Shown here: piece by piece, positions 1 to 11,760 of the stretch
Layout of the letters: each line of letters begins with the position of its first letter
How positions within the stretch are numbered: the first letter of the stretch is position 1
Assembly (NCBI RefSeq): GCF_000276665.1
Contig: NW_004955447.1
Location: 14,727,103-14,791,102 of the forward strand
Length of the DNA stretch: 64,000 bases
Source of the DNA: Chinchilla lanigera
Taxonomy: Eukaryota; Chordata; Mammalia; Rodentia; Chinchillidae
Direction: 5' to 3'
Position numbers and translations under genes: made by a program
Notes under the pieces: model-generated
Databases searched by the model: none
The model's input: only the letters and a program-made list of their open reading frames with translations
Told to the model about the DNA's origin: nothing

Positions 1-2499
1 AGTTTGCACAGGGTGCTGCCGACCTAGAGCGCTCCGCAGTGCTTCACCACGGGAGACAGCACAGGAGCGAGGGTGGTGAAAGAGGATGAGGAAAGCATTC
101 AGATACTTTCACTGCACCTAGCATTTTTCATTTACAGAGGATAGGATCAAGACATCGCAAAGTTTCACATCTCCTATCTGGGAAAAAGCAAAGATGTGCT
201 GAGAACTGCACTGCGGAGCATGGATCTGGCTGTGTGCTCCGGCCAGCAGGCTGGGGCAGCCACAACCTCACAAAGCCCGAGGGCACCCCCTCCCCCGGGC
301 ACCACCCCATCAGCATCCTCTAGGGCTAACGCCAGGCTCTGCTCCGGGCAAAATAGACACATCAGAGCCTACATTTTGCTTGAATCTCACTTAAAAGAAG
401 AAAAAAACTCACATAGATATATAGTTGGAAAATAATTATCTGTCTACATGCCAGTGACCTTAAGTGCAAATCATTTGCTACCTCAACCAGACACTGAAGT
501 CTGTCTTTTTTTTCACTTCTCTGGAGGAGAAGCAAGCAGGAGACTGACTGCTTCCTTTCGAGAGCGGAGGTCCTGAGGTACCGTTCAGCATGCTGGTCCT
601 CCTGCGTCAGACCTCAGGAAGTATCTGTCCAGCCCAAGCAGTGACTCATCCTGTGCGGCCGCAGTCACAGCAGGACTTGATGTGCTGCCGTGAGACACAC
701 AGCACAACACTCAGCAGAAGAGCTCTGCTCTAACATTTCTGGAAGATTAATTAAAGTCAGTGCAGAAAATGGAAAACTACTATTCCCATTTTAAATTAAA
801 GAGAGATGTTCAAAACACAAGTGAAAGGACCAAAAGCTTCAGTTCAGAAAACAGGAAACACTCATGCTTTTATTTGTTTTGGGCTGTTGTTTTGTTCTGT
901 CTTGTTTTATTTGGTATACAATGAGATATAGGGTAGGTATCAGACCAAGAGAGATTTTTCAGGGACTCTGAGATTATTTTACCTTGACCCTGTAAAGAAG
1001 TGATGAAATTTGGTTTGCCAGCAACCAAAACCCAGTAATAACTGGTAGTCTTTTTAATTTAAATTCATACATTCATTCATTCAATAATTCTTTACTGCTC
1101 GTCCACTAGGAAAAAGAAATATAAAAAGTACTAAGACACCCTTAAGATAAGATAGGAAGTGGTAAGTTCCATGAGAAGGGAGTGGTTATTTCAGGGAGGG
1201 GATTATCACTTTTAGAGGAAGGCTTTCTAGTAGAAGGGAAACAAAATACCCTCGAAGAATGGATAAAACAAGCCATGTGAAAAATCATGGGAAGGTCTTT
1301 CTGAGGAACGAGTGCAAAGAAACAAAGGTGAGAACAGTGAAGCATCAAAGAACAGTGAAAATTTAGATTTCCGGAAGCAGAGGGAATTTAGAAGGAGTAG
1401 TCCTAAATTAGATTGGAGTAGCAGCTGAGGACCAGCCCTGCAGAAGGCTGTTTACCCAGACTAAGCACACAGGTATGTGGGAAGTGTGTTCATCCCTCAG
1501 GATCAGTTAAGGAGAGCCAGACGGAGCAGCCACAGGGCCGGGACAGGCTGTGGGAGGCCCACTTCTGGGCTAAGTACTGACTCATCAGTTGATGGACTGT
1601 AGGGTGGAGTGGGGTCCCAGGAAAGTGTAGAACAGAAAGTGTGCAGAGCAGAGGCACGTGGGGGGCTGGAGAGAAACAACTGTTAACCAAGGAGCACAGA
1701 GCATTTTAGAATTTTGCCAACCAATACAGTCATCCATGTAACAAGCTGAATTTTAGCAGGGAAGTTTTACAAAGTGGGATATCTAAGCTTTTGCTTTTCA
1801 GATCTGTAATCTGGACCTCAACTTGGGCAGACAGCTCTACCTCAGTATATCTAAAAGTAAACCTATCACAGTCTTTCTTATATATGTAACAGCCGATGAC
1901 TCCTCCAGGAAATGATACCATAAGCCACTCAGGTGTTCATGTCAGAAATCTGGGAATCATTACCAGCATATGAACCCCCTTCCCAGTTCTGGGGAACCCC
2001 ATTATGCAAATTTTGACAAGCCAGTCTTCTCTCTCTTTACACTCTACGCTTCTATGTTGGACTTACAGCAGTATTTGTTTTTCCTATTTTTTTCTCACTA
2101 TTGCCCATCCTTTGTCTCTTTTTACTTTCTGGAAAATTTCTGCAACTTCATCTCCCAACCCTGCTCTTGAATTATCTGTTTCTTAAATGATTAATTTCCA
2201 AGCAATAGCATCGCACTCTTCATTCATGTATGCAATGTATTTCTCTAACCTCTCGGGGGTGTAACTACATTTTCTTTGAAGTTTTCTCCTGCTCCTTGCA
2301 TTTCTATTCCTTTGAGTTCCCTTTTGTGTTTCTTCACTCTGGTTCCTGCCTTTCATGCTATGTGCTTTCAACAAAAGCCTAGTGATCCTCACTTATCCAT
2401 TCATATTTAATAACGAGGCAGTAAACCTCTCACTTGAAGCTAGCACATGGCATAAATTGGTAGATTCTATTATAGAGTACATGGGCAAAAAGCCAAGAT
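1..2499. other. Unassigned sequence, possible old L2/MIR traces
   Basis: No coding exon is recognised. The first 700 bases are mildly CpG-bearing and hold an 8-base GCGGCCGC at 655-662, with an AP-1-like TGACTCA at 642-648. A run of ATTCATTC near 1068-1082 resembles the tail of an old MIR or L2. The stretch 1180-1430 is GA-rich and looks like a decayed L2, but I cannot place it. The short open frames here (up to 79 codons) show no recognisable domain. Confidence 0.5.
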
Positions 2500-2587
2500 A
2501 TATTTCTTCCTCCCTCTCTCCCTCCCTTCCTCCTTCCTTCCTTCCTTTCTCCCTCCCTCCTCCCTCCCTCCCTTTCTTTCTTTTTTT
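2498..2587. repeat. Polypyrimidine low-complexity tract (CCCT/CCTT)n
   Basis: About 90 bases of almost pure C and T made of irregular CCCT, CCTT and CTTT units, ending in a T run. This is an imperfect microsatellite. The complementary strand is purine-only, so local triplex formation is possible in principle. Confidence 0.9.
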
Positions 2588-2945
2588 AATATAGCATACT
2601 AGTTAGCTCACAGGGAAAACTGTTACAACAAAGAGGCTCCAAAATAGTAGCTCACCAAGCTCAGTCCATTGCTCTTCCTTTGAGCATTCTGTGAGCTGAG
2701 AGCAAGACCAGCAGCCAGTGTTCCTCCCGTTCTTTCCATCTAGTTTCCCCACAAACCCCCAGGGCAAGATGGTGACAAATATGTGGCACACATCCACAGC
2801 AGGTGTTTGTTATCACTGATAGCTCTAAAAGGATCGCCATCATTGTCTTAGAGTGTAGTCCTGGCCCGCCTGGGTGAGGCTGTCTCATCACATCACATCC
2901 ACATCTGGCCTTCGAGGGAGCAAGGACACGCACACTTCTTTTAAT

Positions 2946-3165
2946 GGGCAGGTGGGTATGGTGGCAACATGTCAGTAATCACAGCACTCTGGAAGGCTGA
3001 GGCAGGAGGACTGAAAAAAATCAAGCCCTGCCTGGGCAACTTAGTGCCTCAGCAAGAGCCTGTCTCAAAATAAAAAAAAAAAAAAATAAAGTAAGGGCTG
3101 GGGATGCAGCTCAGTGCAAAGGCCCCAGCTGGCTCAATCCCCAGTGAGGGAGCCAGGTACAAGCT
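2946..3165 (+). mobile_element. B1-dID dimeric SINE
   Basis: A 7SL-like B1 half (GGCTGAGGCAGGAGGA core, ending CCTGTCTCAAAA) is followed by an A-rich linker and then an ID half (GGGCTGGGGATGCAGCTCAG). The B1-then-ID order matches the dimeric B1-dID SINE known from several non-muroid rodents. The ID half is diverged and partly deleted, so the copy is old. Confidence 0.8.
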
Positions 3166-3844
3166 GCCTATAGCACTGGAAAGAATGTGATGCTGCTCTC
3201 AGCTCACTACAGGAGCTTGGGAAAGGGAGTCCCTACTGAGGCAGCTGTGCTCTTTACCAAAACCTGAGGGAGTTCTTTTAGTAAAAGATAGAGGGAGACA
3301 GAAAGTGGGCCACTGGGGCCTTCTCCTAATTTGAGACTCACAAATGTCAGTATCCAGTCCAGGGCCTTCTCCGGAGTGGTTCGAGGTCTCTAGTGATGGG
3401 TTCCCCAGTCTCTCACCTGGGGCGCCTGGCTGTCAGTATTCACCATGGCCTGCACAAACTTTCACTGACTCCATCCCTGTCCCTGGGGTTCCTCCCTCCT
3501 GCTCCCCCAGTGCCTGGAATCTCACAGGCTGGCAGCCTCTGGCTTCATTTCTCCAGAAAATAAATGTCAGATTTGACCCGGACTGAGGCCTGGCTACCTG
3601 GCTGTGTGGGGTGGGGGTGGGGCAGCTGGGTCCCACTGCTCCCAAGTCCCTGTCCTGGGCCTCCCACCCAGCCGGGCCTGCTGTCCCCACGTTTTTACTT
3701 CCGACCTTGCAGCGGTTCTTTGGGTATTCATCCTGCGGCAAGTTAGAGTCCCTGTCCTTGCACACTGTTCCCCCACCACTTTTCAGTCTTCAGATTCCAG
3801 CCGGGCTTACACGTGTCTTCCGGAGTTGTTAAGAATGAAGCCTG

Positions 3845-3941
3845 GGGCTGGGGATTTAGCTCAGCGGCAAAAGCGCCTGCCTGGCAAGCGCAAGGTCATG
3901 AGTTCAGTCCCCGGTACTGGAGAAAAACCAAAAAAAAAAAA
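3845..3941 (+). mobile_element. ID SINE, full length, exact 14-bp TSD
   Basis: A tRNA-derived ID element. The A box region (TTTAGCTCAGCGGC) and B box region (GGTCATGAGTTCAGTCCC) of the internal Pol III promoter are legible, and an A-rich tail follows. It is flanked by perfect 14-bp target-site duplications, AAGAATGAAGCCTG at 3831-3844 and 3942-3955. This marks L1-mediated retrotransposition and a fairly young age. Confidence 0.95.
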
Positions 3942-4559
3942 AAGAATGAAGCCTGCATTTTTGCCCCTTCTCCTCTTTATCACTTAGGGAATTTGAAAAG
4001 GAGGAAGAAGTAAAAATAGCTTTACTCCATTATCTTGAAAACTGAAAATATTTTTTTTCCTCTGTCTGTGATGCTATCACTGGAAATTTTATCTCAAGCC
4101 ACAAATATCCATTTGCTTAAAATAAGGAGAGTTTTATTTTTCCGTTCATCCTGTGGGTGTATACTCATGATCTCCATGATGTGACCACTAATTGTATTTC
4201 TCTTTAAAGTGATCTTTAAAAGGTTCCCTGGCAATGATATCCAAGACTTGCAATGGTAAAGTCACCCCCGCCCCAAATACTGACTCTTTTCTCTACACTG
4301 AATGTCTCTGCTTCCCTTTCAAATGACCTTCATAATCATTCAAGCCAACAGTGACAGAGGTAGATTCATGTCACTGTGTCTCACTTTATGGATCAAAATA
4401 AAGTAAATGTGAGAATCCTTTCTAAACATGTAGGGTTTTTAAATGAAGACCTGAATGTATGATAACTCTCTATACTTTGCAAGATAATTTTGGGGAATAA
4501 AATTTACTTTATATTTGGACACAAAAGAACCAGATCTGTCTGTCCTTTCTCGTGTTCTT

Positions 4560-4935
4560 GCTCATAGGAGCCCATGTACACTTCAGAAATCATCTGGATC
4601 TGAATGACCCCAATGGCCAATGAGGGCCTTATCCCCAGCCTGGTGCTACTGGGTGGTAGCGGAGTCTAAGAGGTGGCCCTAGGGGAAAATCCTTAGGCCA
4701 CAGAACACACCCCTCAAAGGGGCTGTGGGAACACAGTGCCTTCCCATCCCTTTCACTTCCAGACAAGGAAGTGAGCAGTTCTGTTCCATTCAGCCATGAT
4801 GCTCAACCCCCGGCCCCAACAATGAGGTCAACTGATCATGGTCTGAAACCTCTAAAGCTGTAAGACAAATAAGCCTTTTTCTCTAAATAAGCTGACTGTC
4901 TCTGCTATTTTTTATAGTAGCAGAAAACTCACTAG
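4560..4935 (+). mobile_element. LTR-like repeat, probable rodent ERVL-MaLR solo LTR
   Basis: The 3' half has the layout of rodent MaLR LTRs: an A-rich 'gtaagacaaataagcc' segment with a weak polyadenylation signal, then T-rich sequence, then AGCAGAAAACTCACTAGCACA. The 5' half contains CCCCAGCCTGG and is less typical. I did not find a clean TG...CA border or a target-site duplication, so ends and family are uncertain. Confidence 0.5.
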
Positions 4936-4984
4936 CACATACAAGGCACAACCTCTTCGGTTTCTTTCTCTGGCTCTGTCCTAC

Positions 4985-5290
4985 TATTTCTTCTAAATTC
5001 ATTTCAATACACAGGGGTCACCTCCTAAAGGAAGCCTTCCTTCACCACCCAGAGCTCTCCAGAGGCTGAGCTGGTATTGTGCCTATGTGTTTCCACAGCA
5101 TCCGGTGTTATCTGAATAACATTTACCCTATGTAGTCACTGCTTGTCAATATCCCGCACTAAACCATGTGCTCCTGATGGCCAAGGTCCATGTGTAATTT
5201 ATCTTAACTTCCTCGCACCTGTAAATCCTGCATGGAACACAGCGGCGGCTAGTTTTGTGGTCACCTGTTGGATGAGTAAGAGAAACGTTG
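4985..5290 (-). mobile_element. L2 LINE fragment, antisense
   Basis: Reads as the reverse complement of the L2 3' end. The phrases 'ggaagccttccttcaccacc', 'gtgctcctgatggccaaggt' and 'cctgtaaatcctgcatggaaca' follow the order seen in antisense L2 copies. This is an ancient pan-mammalian element and has no coding capacity. Confidence 0.65.
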
Positions 5291-5299
5291 GTTTCCAGA

Positions 5300-6734
5300 T
5301 GCAAATAAAGGTCCCTCAAGGAAACCAGAGGCAGGGGACGTGAGAAGAACAGTTCACCCTGCTCACTTTCAGTCACTCATTCCCCCAGCGCCGCAATATT
5401 AACGGAGCAACCATAGAAAAACCTCGACAAGAAGTGATTAAATGGACTTGTGAAAATAAATGGGGAATTAGACCACTGACTGCTGGCCAGAGGGAAAGAT
5501 GCACAAACCTGTGCTCTGCGTGTGTATCTTAGTCGAGGATCTTTGACTGTGGTGAACAGAAATGTATCGAGGTTAAAAACGGGGTCCGTGGACCAGAAAG
5601 CACAAAAGCTCTATAATGAGCAGCCACGTTGGACAGAAGAGCCATGAGGACAAGAACATCTCATGAGCACACTGGGCTACTTTGCTGCCCTTTATGTCAA
5701 CCGGATACACGGAGGAAAATGACAACGGCTGTAGCACGGCAGACTAAACAGCTGACTGAGACACCGGACTCCTTCCCTACTTTCGTCTGCTGCAGCTCCT
5801 GGGACGCTGCTCACCTGCCATGCCCAGGGCGGCAGGGCCGTGTGGATGGACTGGATTGTGCTGCACTGATGGGGTCCTGGTGCAACATGCGGAACAAACT
5901 GATGTCTCTGAAACATACAAGAACAGCCCCAAGTAGCAAGAGACAAACCCAGGACTTCCCGCCTTTTAAGAGTTCACATATATACTCAGCTCAAGCAGAA
6001 GAGAAACTCTGACTGTGCCTTGCTTAAAACTGTGATTGGTTTCCTAGGTCCACAACAGCGTAACACACACAAAACTGCACTGGTGCTTTTGTGTATTTAT
6101 GGAATCTCGGGGTTGCCTACCTCTCCCAGCCTCAGTCTGTGTACCAGTCTGTGTAGGTGTCTCCCTCCCCAGCTGCATATGCTACAGTGGTTCTCTGCCA
6201 CGTCTCCTTCAGAGCACTTCCTGTCTGTGTTGAGGGTGGGAGTGACGTCATCTACTCTAAACTGGTTCGTATGGCTTTTGGAACGAGTGAGTATATACAC
6301 GCTTAATGACTATTATGTCTGTCAGCTCTATATTCTCACTGCCTAGGGTATGCCTGGATCATATTAGATGGGTAACTAATTTCAAAAATGAATGAAATTA
6401 AAATATCTGGAATTTAATTGTTTTTCAAAGGGACTTAGTAAGGGTTTAGTAATTTAAGACTTTGACCTAATTCATTTCACATATGAACATCAGCTGAGCA
6501 GATGACCATCTGCACATTTTTAGTATTTGTGTTCCAGCAGTCTATACATTTTGAGGTAATTAAAAGTTTTTTATTTCAGCTGGTGTTATTAACCCAGAGG
6601 GGACCAGGGTAGCAGGCTGAATGGGGGAAAGTCCCAGGATATCCTGAAGCTGGATGCTAGTTGGCTCTCATGTTGGTTGACTTTGTTTTTATAAAAGTTA
6701 ATTTGATCTGACAATATCCACTCTATTAAAACAC
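5300..6734. other. Unassigned sequence with a perfect CRE-type motif
   Basis: No gene or firm repeat is recognised. Open frames of 127 codons (5629-6012) and 108 codons (6020-6346) on the plus strand show no domain and no splice context I trust. A full palindromic TGACGTCA lies at 6243-6250, and a TATATA run follows at about 6292. Confidence 0.5.
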
Positions 6735-7066
6735 TGTCTTGGTTAATTTTCTCTCATTGCTGGGACAAAATACCCAACACTCAAAGTAAAGGAATGAGAG
6801 GTTTATTTAGCTCACAGTTTGTGGAGATTTCAGTCTATCATCAGTTCAAGGCAGCAGAAGACAGCAAAACCAACAAGAGCAAAAGAGGAGAACAAGCCTT
6901 TTATTTTCCCTTATATTGTAAGTAGGCACCCCTACACACACCAGGACAGGTATAGACTCTCACCATCTCTGTGCCCTCCTCTTGTACAGGATGAGGATGT
7001 TTACAAAGAGAGGACCCTGGCACCCTGCTAAGTTGCTTAAAGTTTGAAACTTCTCAAGCTGAAACA
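6735..7066 (-). mobile_element. MaLR provirus 1, 3' LTR
   Basis: Runs from TGTCTTGG to CTGAAACA on the plus strand. It aligns by eye, block by block, to the LTR at 9167-9867: 'ctgggacaaaatac', 'ggtttatttagctcac', 'gcagaagacagcaaaac', 'ccctcctcttg.acaggatgagga', 'aaacttctcaa'. The element lies on the minus strand, so this is its 3' LTR. Confidence 0.8.
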
Positions 7067-7475
7067 ATGTACCAAATATTACAATCCATCCCTTATCAAC
7101 TGGGCAACCAGACACATTTCTTTAAACTGGTCTCCAGATACAAAGACATACTTAGTCTTATCATTTTACAAACTGAACATTATAACACAGTTTACCAATC
7201 CTTAAGAACCAGTATTATGTCTACCAACATTGTACTACATTAGAACCATAACATTTTGCCCCTGGCCCCCCAAAGACTCATGCACATCCCTTTATGCAAA
7301 AGGCATTTAGTCCATGTCTAACAGTTGTCAAAGTCCTAACAGTTTCAGCATTGCTGAAAAGTCCAAGTTCCAAGTCTTCTCCAAGAGGTAAGGCAAACTC
7401 TTAGCTGCAACCCCTGTACAAATGAACACTTCCAACATTCAATGGCATAAGATAAACACTTCCATTCTAAGAGTT

Positions 7476-7865
7476 TCAAACAGGGGGATACAAAGGATTG
7501 GGACTAAAGCAAATCGAAAATCCAGCAGGGCAAACATTAAGTCCTGTAGTTCCCTGTGCAGCACCTGAGGCCATCTGTGGCAAACTGTGAGCTCCAAAGG
7601 GCTTGAGTGACTCCACCTCTACAGCACTTCTGGTGGCTATAGTTCCCACAGCTGTTCTCTTAGGCATGCTTTGCTGCCTCCTTACAGCTTTCCTGAGATA
7701 ATCCATATTGCTGGCTTTTCCAAACTTTTGGGGTTTCCACTGCACCTTTAGCTTCACACTCACAGCTTCACACACTGCCCTGTTAGGGGCACACTGTGTG
7801 GCCTCCCAGACCTTCTGAAATTGAGGTGGAAGCTTTTTTAACCCCTTAACTCTTGCATTCTGCAT
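7476..7865 (-). pseudogene. Remnant open frame in MaLR internal region
   Basis: A 129-codon minus-strand frame inside provirus 1. Its segment around KLKVQWKPQ corresponds to KLKVNWRPQ in the 139-codon frame at 19357-19776 of provirus 2, so both come from one ancestral MaLR internal reading frame. I see no conserved enzyme motif. It is broken elsewhere in the element and should not be read as a host gene. Confidence 0.6.
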
Positions 7866-8706
7866 GTACCTAAAACCAGCACCATGTGGATGATGCCAAG
7901 GTCTGCTGCCAGCTGGAGCAGTAGCCAGGCTTTCTTCTCTCTTAGGTGTAGGGGTGGAGTGCCTGGATCACTGGACACTCTGAATACAATACTGAGGAAC
8001 CAATTTGTTTAAAATTTATTTTAAAATAAAAAAGGAAAACATATTAACAGACATCCATTTACAAAATAGCATAAGAACAATACAAGCAATACTGAACTAC
8101 AGACAAAGTGAGAGGAAATTAACAATGGTTGTTGTATTACATATGGATATCTTCAAAATGGTTTCTCAGGAAAACAAATAGAGACATGCAAGATAGATCA
8201 AATAAGTAATCATTAACTGTTCCTTTCAGTAAAGCAATAGAAGTCAGTAGCACAACTATGTTAGCTATCCTATATATACATACATACATAATTTCCCCTT
8301 CTTTCTTTTCTCTTTTCCCTCAGAGAAACAAATTTTCTATGCCTTTGCCATTCTGGAACATTGTGCTCTGTGGCTTTCTCCTCAAAGCAAAGTCTTTCAC
8401 TTTTGCAGTTTTGAGGCTGCAAAGGGTGGAGACTTGCTGCTTCTTGTGATGACCTTAGGCATCTTTTCTATTCTCCTGTTCCTTCTAAGCAATCAAGATC
8501 TCCTCAGCTCTATCTGAGGAGAGAGCTCTACCTTTGTAGCCCACAGTTTTACTGGAGCTTCCTTTCTGGCCAAACTTACATGTTAAATCATTCTGCCAGG
8601 CTCTCTGCTCTTAATTCACAACATAAATCTGGCTAAGCGCCTCCAACAATAGCTATGCCACCACCTCCACATTCAACTGCCTAGAAATTCCTTCTTCTTC
8701 TTGTCC

Positions 8707-8810
8707 TTTTTTTTTTTGGGGGGGGGGTGTTTTTCCGGTACCGGGAATTGAATTCATGACGTTGCACTTGCCAGGCAGGTGCTGTCCCGCTGAGCTAAAT
8801 CCCCAGCCCC
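8707..8810 (-). mobile_element. ID SINE nested in provirus 1
   Basis: Reverse complement of a full ID: T run, CCGGTACCGGGAATTG, then GAGCTAAATCCCCAGCCCC. It is flanked by TTCTTCTTCTT repeats that probably include the target-site duplication. The poly-T is followed by ten or more Gs, an odd tail for an ID. Confidence 0.9.
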
Positions 8811-9091
8811 TTCTTCTTCTTCTTAATTAGTCCACTGCCCTTAATCGTAGTCTCAGACAAAGTCTCTGGACACAAACAAAATGCAGACAAACTTTCTGCC
8901 AAGCAATAACACACATCATCTAGAGTCCAACAACCAGTGTAGTCTTTCTTAAGAGAAGCCTTCTGAGCCTGATCTTTACTGGTTTTCAGGTCTTCTGACC
9001 CCTGACCAGACTCTCCCATACAGAACAGCCTAAGGTATTCCAGCTCTGCTCTTTCAAGCAACATCTCTGAACCTTTCCAAACTCTTCCCAC
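8795..9091 (-). pseudogene. Remnant gag-like frame of MaLR provirus 1 (fused with ID sequence)
   Basis: A 98-codon minus-strand frame covering the part of the internal region that aligns with the 179-codon frame at 20013-20552. Its last codons run into the nested ID element, so the end is not original. Family knowledge: MaLR internal regions carry a gag-derived frame. No function is inferred. Confidence 0.5.
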
Positions 9092-9166
9092 AAACTATTC
9101 CCAAAGGCTTTTGAACCACATGGTCAGGCACTGTCACAGCAACAACCCCACTCCTGTACCAAATTC

Positions 9167-9867
9167 TGTCTCGGTTACTTTTCTCTTGTTGCTGGGACAA
9201 AATAAAGTTAAGGAAGGAAAGGTTTATTTAGCTCACGGTTTGTGGAGGTTTCAGTCCATTGTCAGCTGGCTCCAAAGTGGGGTGGCATGGCACAGGCACA
9301 ACAGTTCAAGGCAGAAGACAGCAAAACGAACAAGAGCAAAAAGGGAGAACAAGCCTCTTATCCTCCCTTACATTGTAAGTAGGCCACTGTTATGGTTTGT
9401 GTCTGTGAGTTCCCCCAAAGCCTCATGCAGTCATGGGGCAGGCTTTTAGGAGTTTGATTGATTATGGGTGTGAGAACTACACCCGCCCTGGGGTGGATAG
9501 TTTGCATATGTAAGGGAGAGGAAGAGGCTGCTTGGGCCCATTCCTCCCTTTAGTGTTTGTTGCTTTTGCTGTGTTCTGCCGCCATGAGCTGTAGCCCTCT
9601 GCCATGTGCCAGTCTGCCTTGTAACCTGCCAAGTGTGGACTGAAACCTCCACACACTGTAAGAGAAATAAACCTTTCCTTCCTTAATTTTGGGCATCAGG
9701 TATTTTGTCCCAGCAACGAGAGAAAAGTAACCAAGACAGCCACCCAGGGCAGGTGTAGCACTTACACCATCTCCATGCCCTCCTCTTGCACAGGATGAGG
9801 ATTTTCACAAAGTGAGGACCCTGAACCCATACTGAATAGCTTAGTTAAACTTCTAAACTTCTCAAAT
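9167..9867 (-). mobile_element. MaLR provirus 1, 5' LTR, interrupted by a solo LTR
   Basis: Starts TGTCTCGG at 9167 next to the primer-binding-site-like sequence. It is split at GCCAC by the solo LTR at 9388-9738 and resumes at 9739. The distal end runs into a CT-rich tract at about 9868. Excluding the insert it is close in length to the partner LTR at 6735-7066. Confidence 0.8.
9388..9738 (+). mobile_element. Solo LTR, ERVL-MaLR-like, nested, 5-bp TSD
   Basis: Begins TGTTATGG and ends AAGACA, so it has TG...CA ends. It is flanked by perfect GCCAC at 9383-9387 and 9739-9743. A polyadenylation signal AATAAA lies at 9666-9671. Its 3' end (GTCCCAGCAACGAGAGAAAA) is nearly the reverse complement of the start of the host LTR at 9167, so it belongs to a related subfamily inserted in the opposite direction. 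No internal region remains, consistent with LTR-LTR recombination. Confidence 0.9.
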
Positions 9868-9980
9868 TGACCTTTTCTTTCTTTCTTTTTCCTCTCTCCC
9901 TCCTTCCTTTTTCCTTACCTCCCTCCCTCCCTCCCTCTCTCCTTCTCTCTCTCTTTCTTTCTTTCTTCCTTTCTTTCTTG
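9868..9980. repeat. Polypyrimidine low-complexity tract
   Basis: About 110 bases of C and T only, in CTTT, CCCT and CTCT blocks. It begins where the provirus 1 LTR is cut off and probably obscures the provirus boundary and its target-site duplication. Confidence 0.9.
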
Positions 9981-11399
9981 TGTAAAGATGACCTGAATTT
10001 GCTCTATGTTCTATCCTGTTTAAATGTACTCAGATGACATTTAGGCCATTGCTCATTCCAGCCAAAGTTGGGGAAAAGAGAAGTTTGGATGGCTCTCTTT
10101 TCCATTCTTGGATAAAAACTCAGCAGATGTTGACATTTTACAATAAAGGTCAACTTGCACATCTGTAAATAGTGCATGCTGACACCCATCTTACATGGCC
10201 ATATGGGATTATCTGTTCACCACAATGCCTGGTACATCATGAGTTCCTGGTACATGTTCATGGAATCTGAAGCAATTTAACAAAATAGGGAGCTGGCCAA
10301 AAGATGATTCCATCTCTTTACTTTTAAGTCATGGAAGGCAACTTTTCTTAAGAAGAATTTCTTTCTCAGAGGATTACAACATAAAATGTTTGAAGTTTTG
10401 GAAAACTGTGAGGAACATGAAGTCTCTCTGAAGAGCAGAAGACCTAGATGTCTTTCTTATTACCCTCTTCCCTGCTCCAGCCTCCCAGAGTTGTGTTGAA
10501 AAACCGTAAGCCTGTACCACGTTGTCTCTCCTCTGTGTCCAGGAAGGACAGATGCCATAAGGAGCTGGCTGCGTGTCTGAAGGCATCCTGTCCTTCACAT
10601 GCTGGAGTATCAAATTAGAAAATTGTGCTTCATGGTGGACAAGTAGAAACCCAGCCTGTATGACCACAACAAAGTCACCCAGAAAGTAGTAATGAATTTA
10701 GAGGAGGACACTGATGGGGTTCAGGAATGCAGCCCTGAAGGATGGCACCATGGCATTACAGAAAGCAGCGAAAGCAGGAAGGTCATGCTCACCTTCCCCT
10801 TGACCTTCTCCCCTGATGCAAGCCCTCCTTTGAGAGGCACCCTCCTTTTTCCAGAGGAGAGGAACAGCCCCAGCTCTGAGGCACGCACTCACAGAACCAT
10901 GTGAGGAAGCAGGCCTCGCCGAGCAACTCCACTTACTACATGTGATCAGACCCCTCTCCCCCAACCATGTTTCTCCATGAGTGTTCACACTTCACCAAAC
11001 AGCATCAAAACACACAGGTTCCCCTGTTTCTTTGTGTCCCCATTTCCTTACAAAGGCTCCTGTGTCAAGTGAAATTCACGTCAAGTAAACTCAGGTGTGT
11101 TTCTCTTGTTAATCTGTCCTTTGTTGTGGGTGTCTCAATCATGAAATTAGCCATGGGTAAGAAGTGAAATCTTTCCTCCCCTACAACACTATCCATGAAA
11201 GCAAGCCGCTCTGCTGTCCTGTAGTGCATAATGAGTCAAAGACCCTACTGAAATGTGAACCCTAAGTCCTGACTCTTCAAATATCTGTATCTTTGTCGCT
11301 CCTGGCAGCAGCACCTTGTCTGTTTACCCTGGATGACTAATCCATTCACACAATTACCTACCTCTAGACCTTTCGCCCCTCTCTCCTCATTGCAGCCAA
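9981..11399. other. Unassigned sequence
   Basis: No repeat or exon is recognised with confidence. Short open frames on both strands (up to 97 codons) have no visible domain. Base composition is ordinary and there are no simple repeats. Confidence 0.5.
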
Positions 11400-11760
11400 G
11401 TGGATCTTTTACAAGGCAGGCTGGGTAAGGTCCAGAATCTTTATGACTGGCTCACGGCTCTTTATGATCTGTCTCTCCAGCTTCATCTTGCACTCACTCT
11501 CCTGAGGTCACACCAGCTTCCTTTCAGTTCGTCAAACACCCCTTTCTTTGGGCCTTATCCTCCTCATTGAAAACCCTTCAGCTAACTCTTGCCAGGCTGG
11601 GTATCTCCTACTTGTGTTTCAGGTTTCAGTTTAAATGCCACTTCCTCAATGATATTTAAACAGTCGCCCAACTTGGTGTTCTCACGTACCCTTCCCGTTT
11701 CCTTCACAATACTTACTGCAGTTTGCAGTGTGATATTTATTTCAGGGGCTCAAAACCAAC
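11400..11760 (-). mobile_element. L2 LINE fragment, antisense
   Basis: The run 'caggtttcagtttaaatgcc', 'acttcctcaatgatatttaa', and the upstream 'gatctgtctctccagcttca' and 'tgcactcactctcctgaggt' follow the order of antisense L2 3' sequence. The copy is well decayed. Confidence 0.65.

Larger units (their letters stand above)
7067..9166 (-). mobile_element. MaLR provirus 1, internal region (minus strand)
   Basis: The sequence matches, by recognition, the reverse complement of ERVL-MaLR internal sequence of THE1/MST type: 'gtcaaagtcctaacagtttc', 'aaaagtccaag', 'ccaaagggcttg', 'tgatgccaaggtctgc'. It also matches the internal region at 19223-20593 in the same order. The junction 9146-9166 (CTCCTGTACCAAATT just before the LTR) is the reverse complement of a primer-binding-site-like TGGTACAGGAG, which fixes the orientation. 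About 330 AT-rich bases near 8000-8330 have no counterpart in the second provirus and may be an insertion. MaLRs lack their own pol and were moved by ERVL enzymes. Confidence 0.8.
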
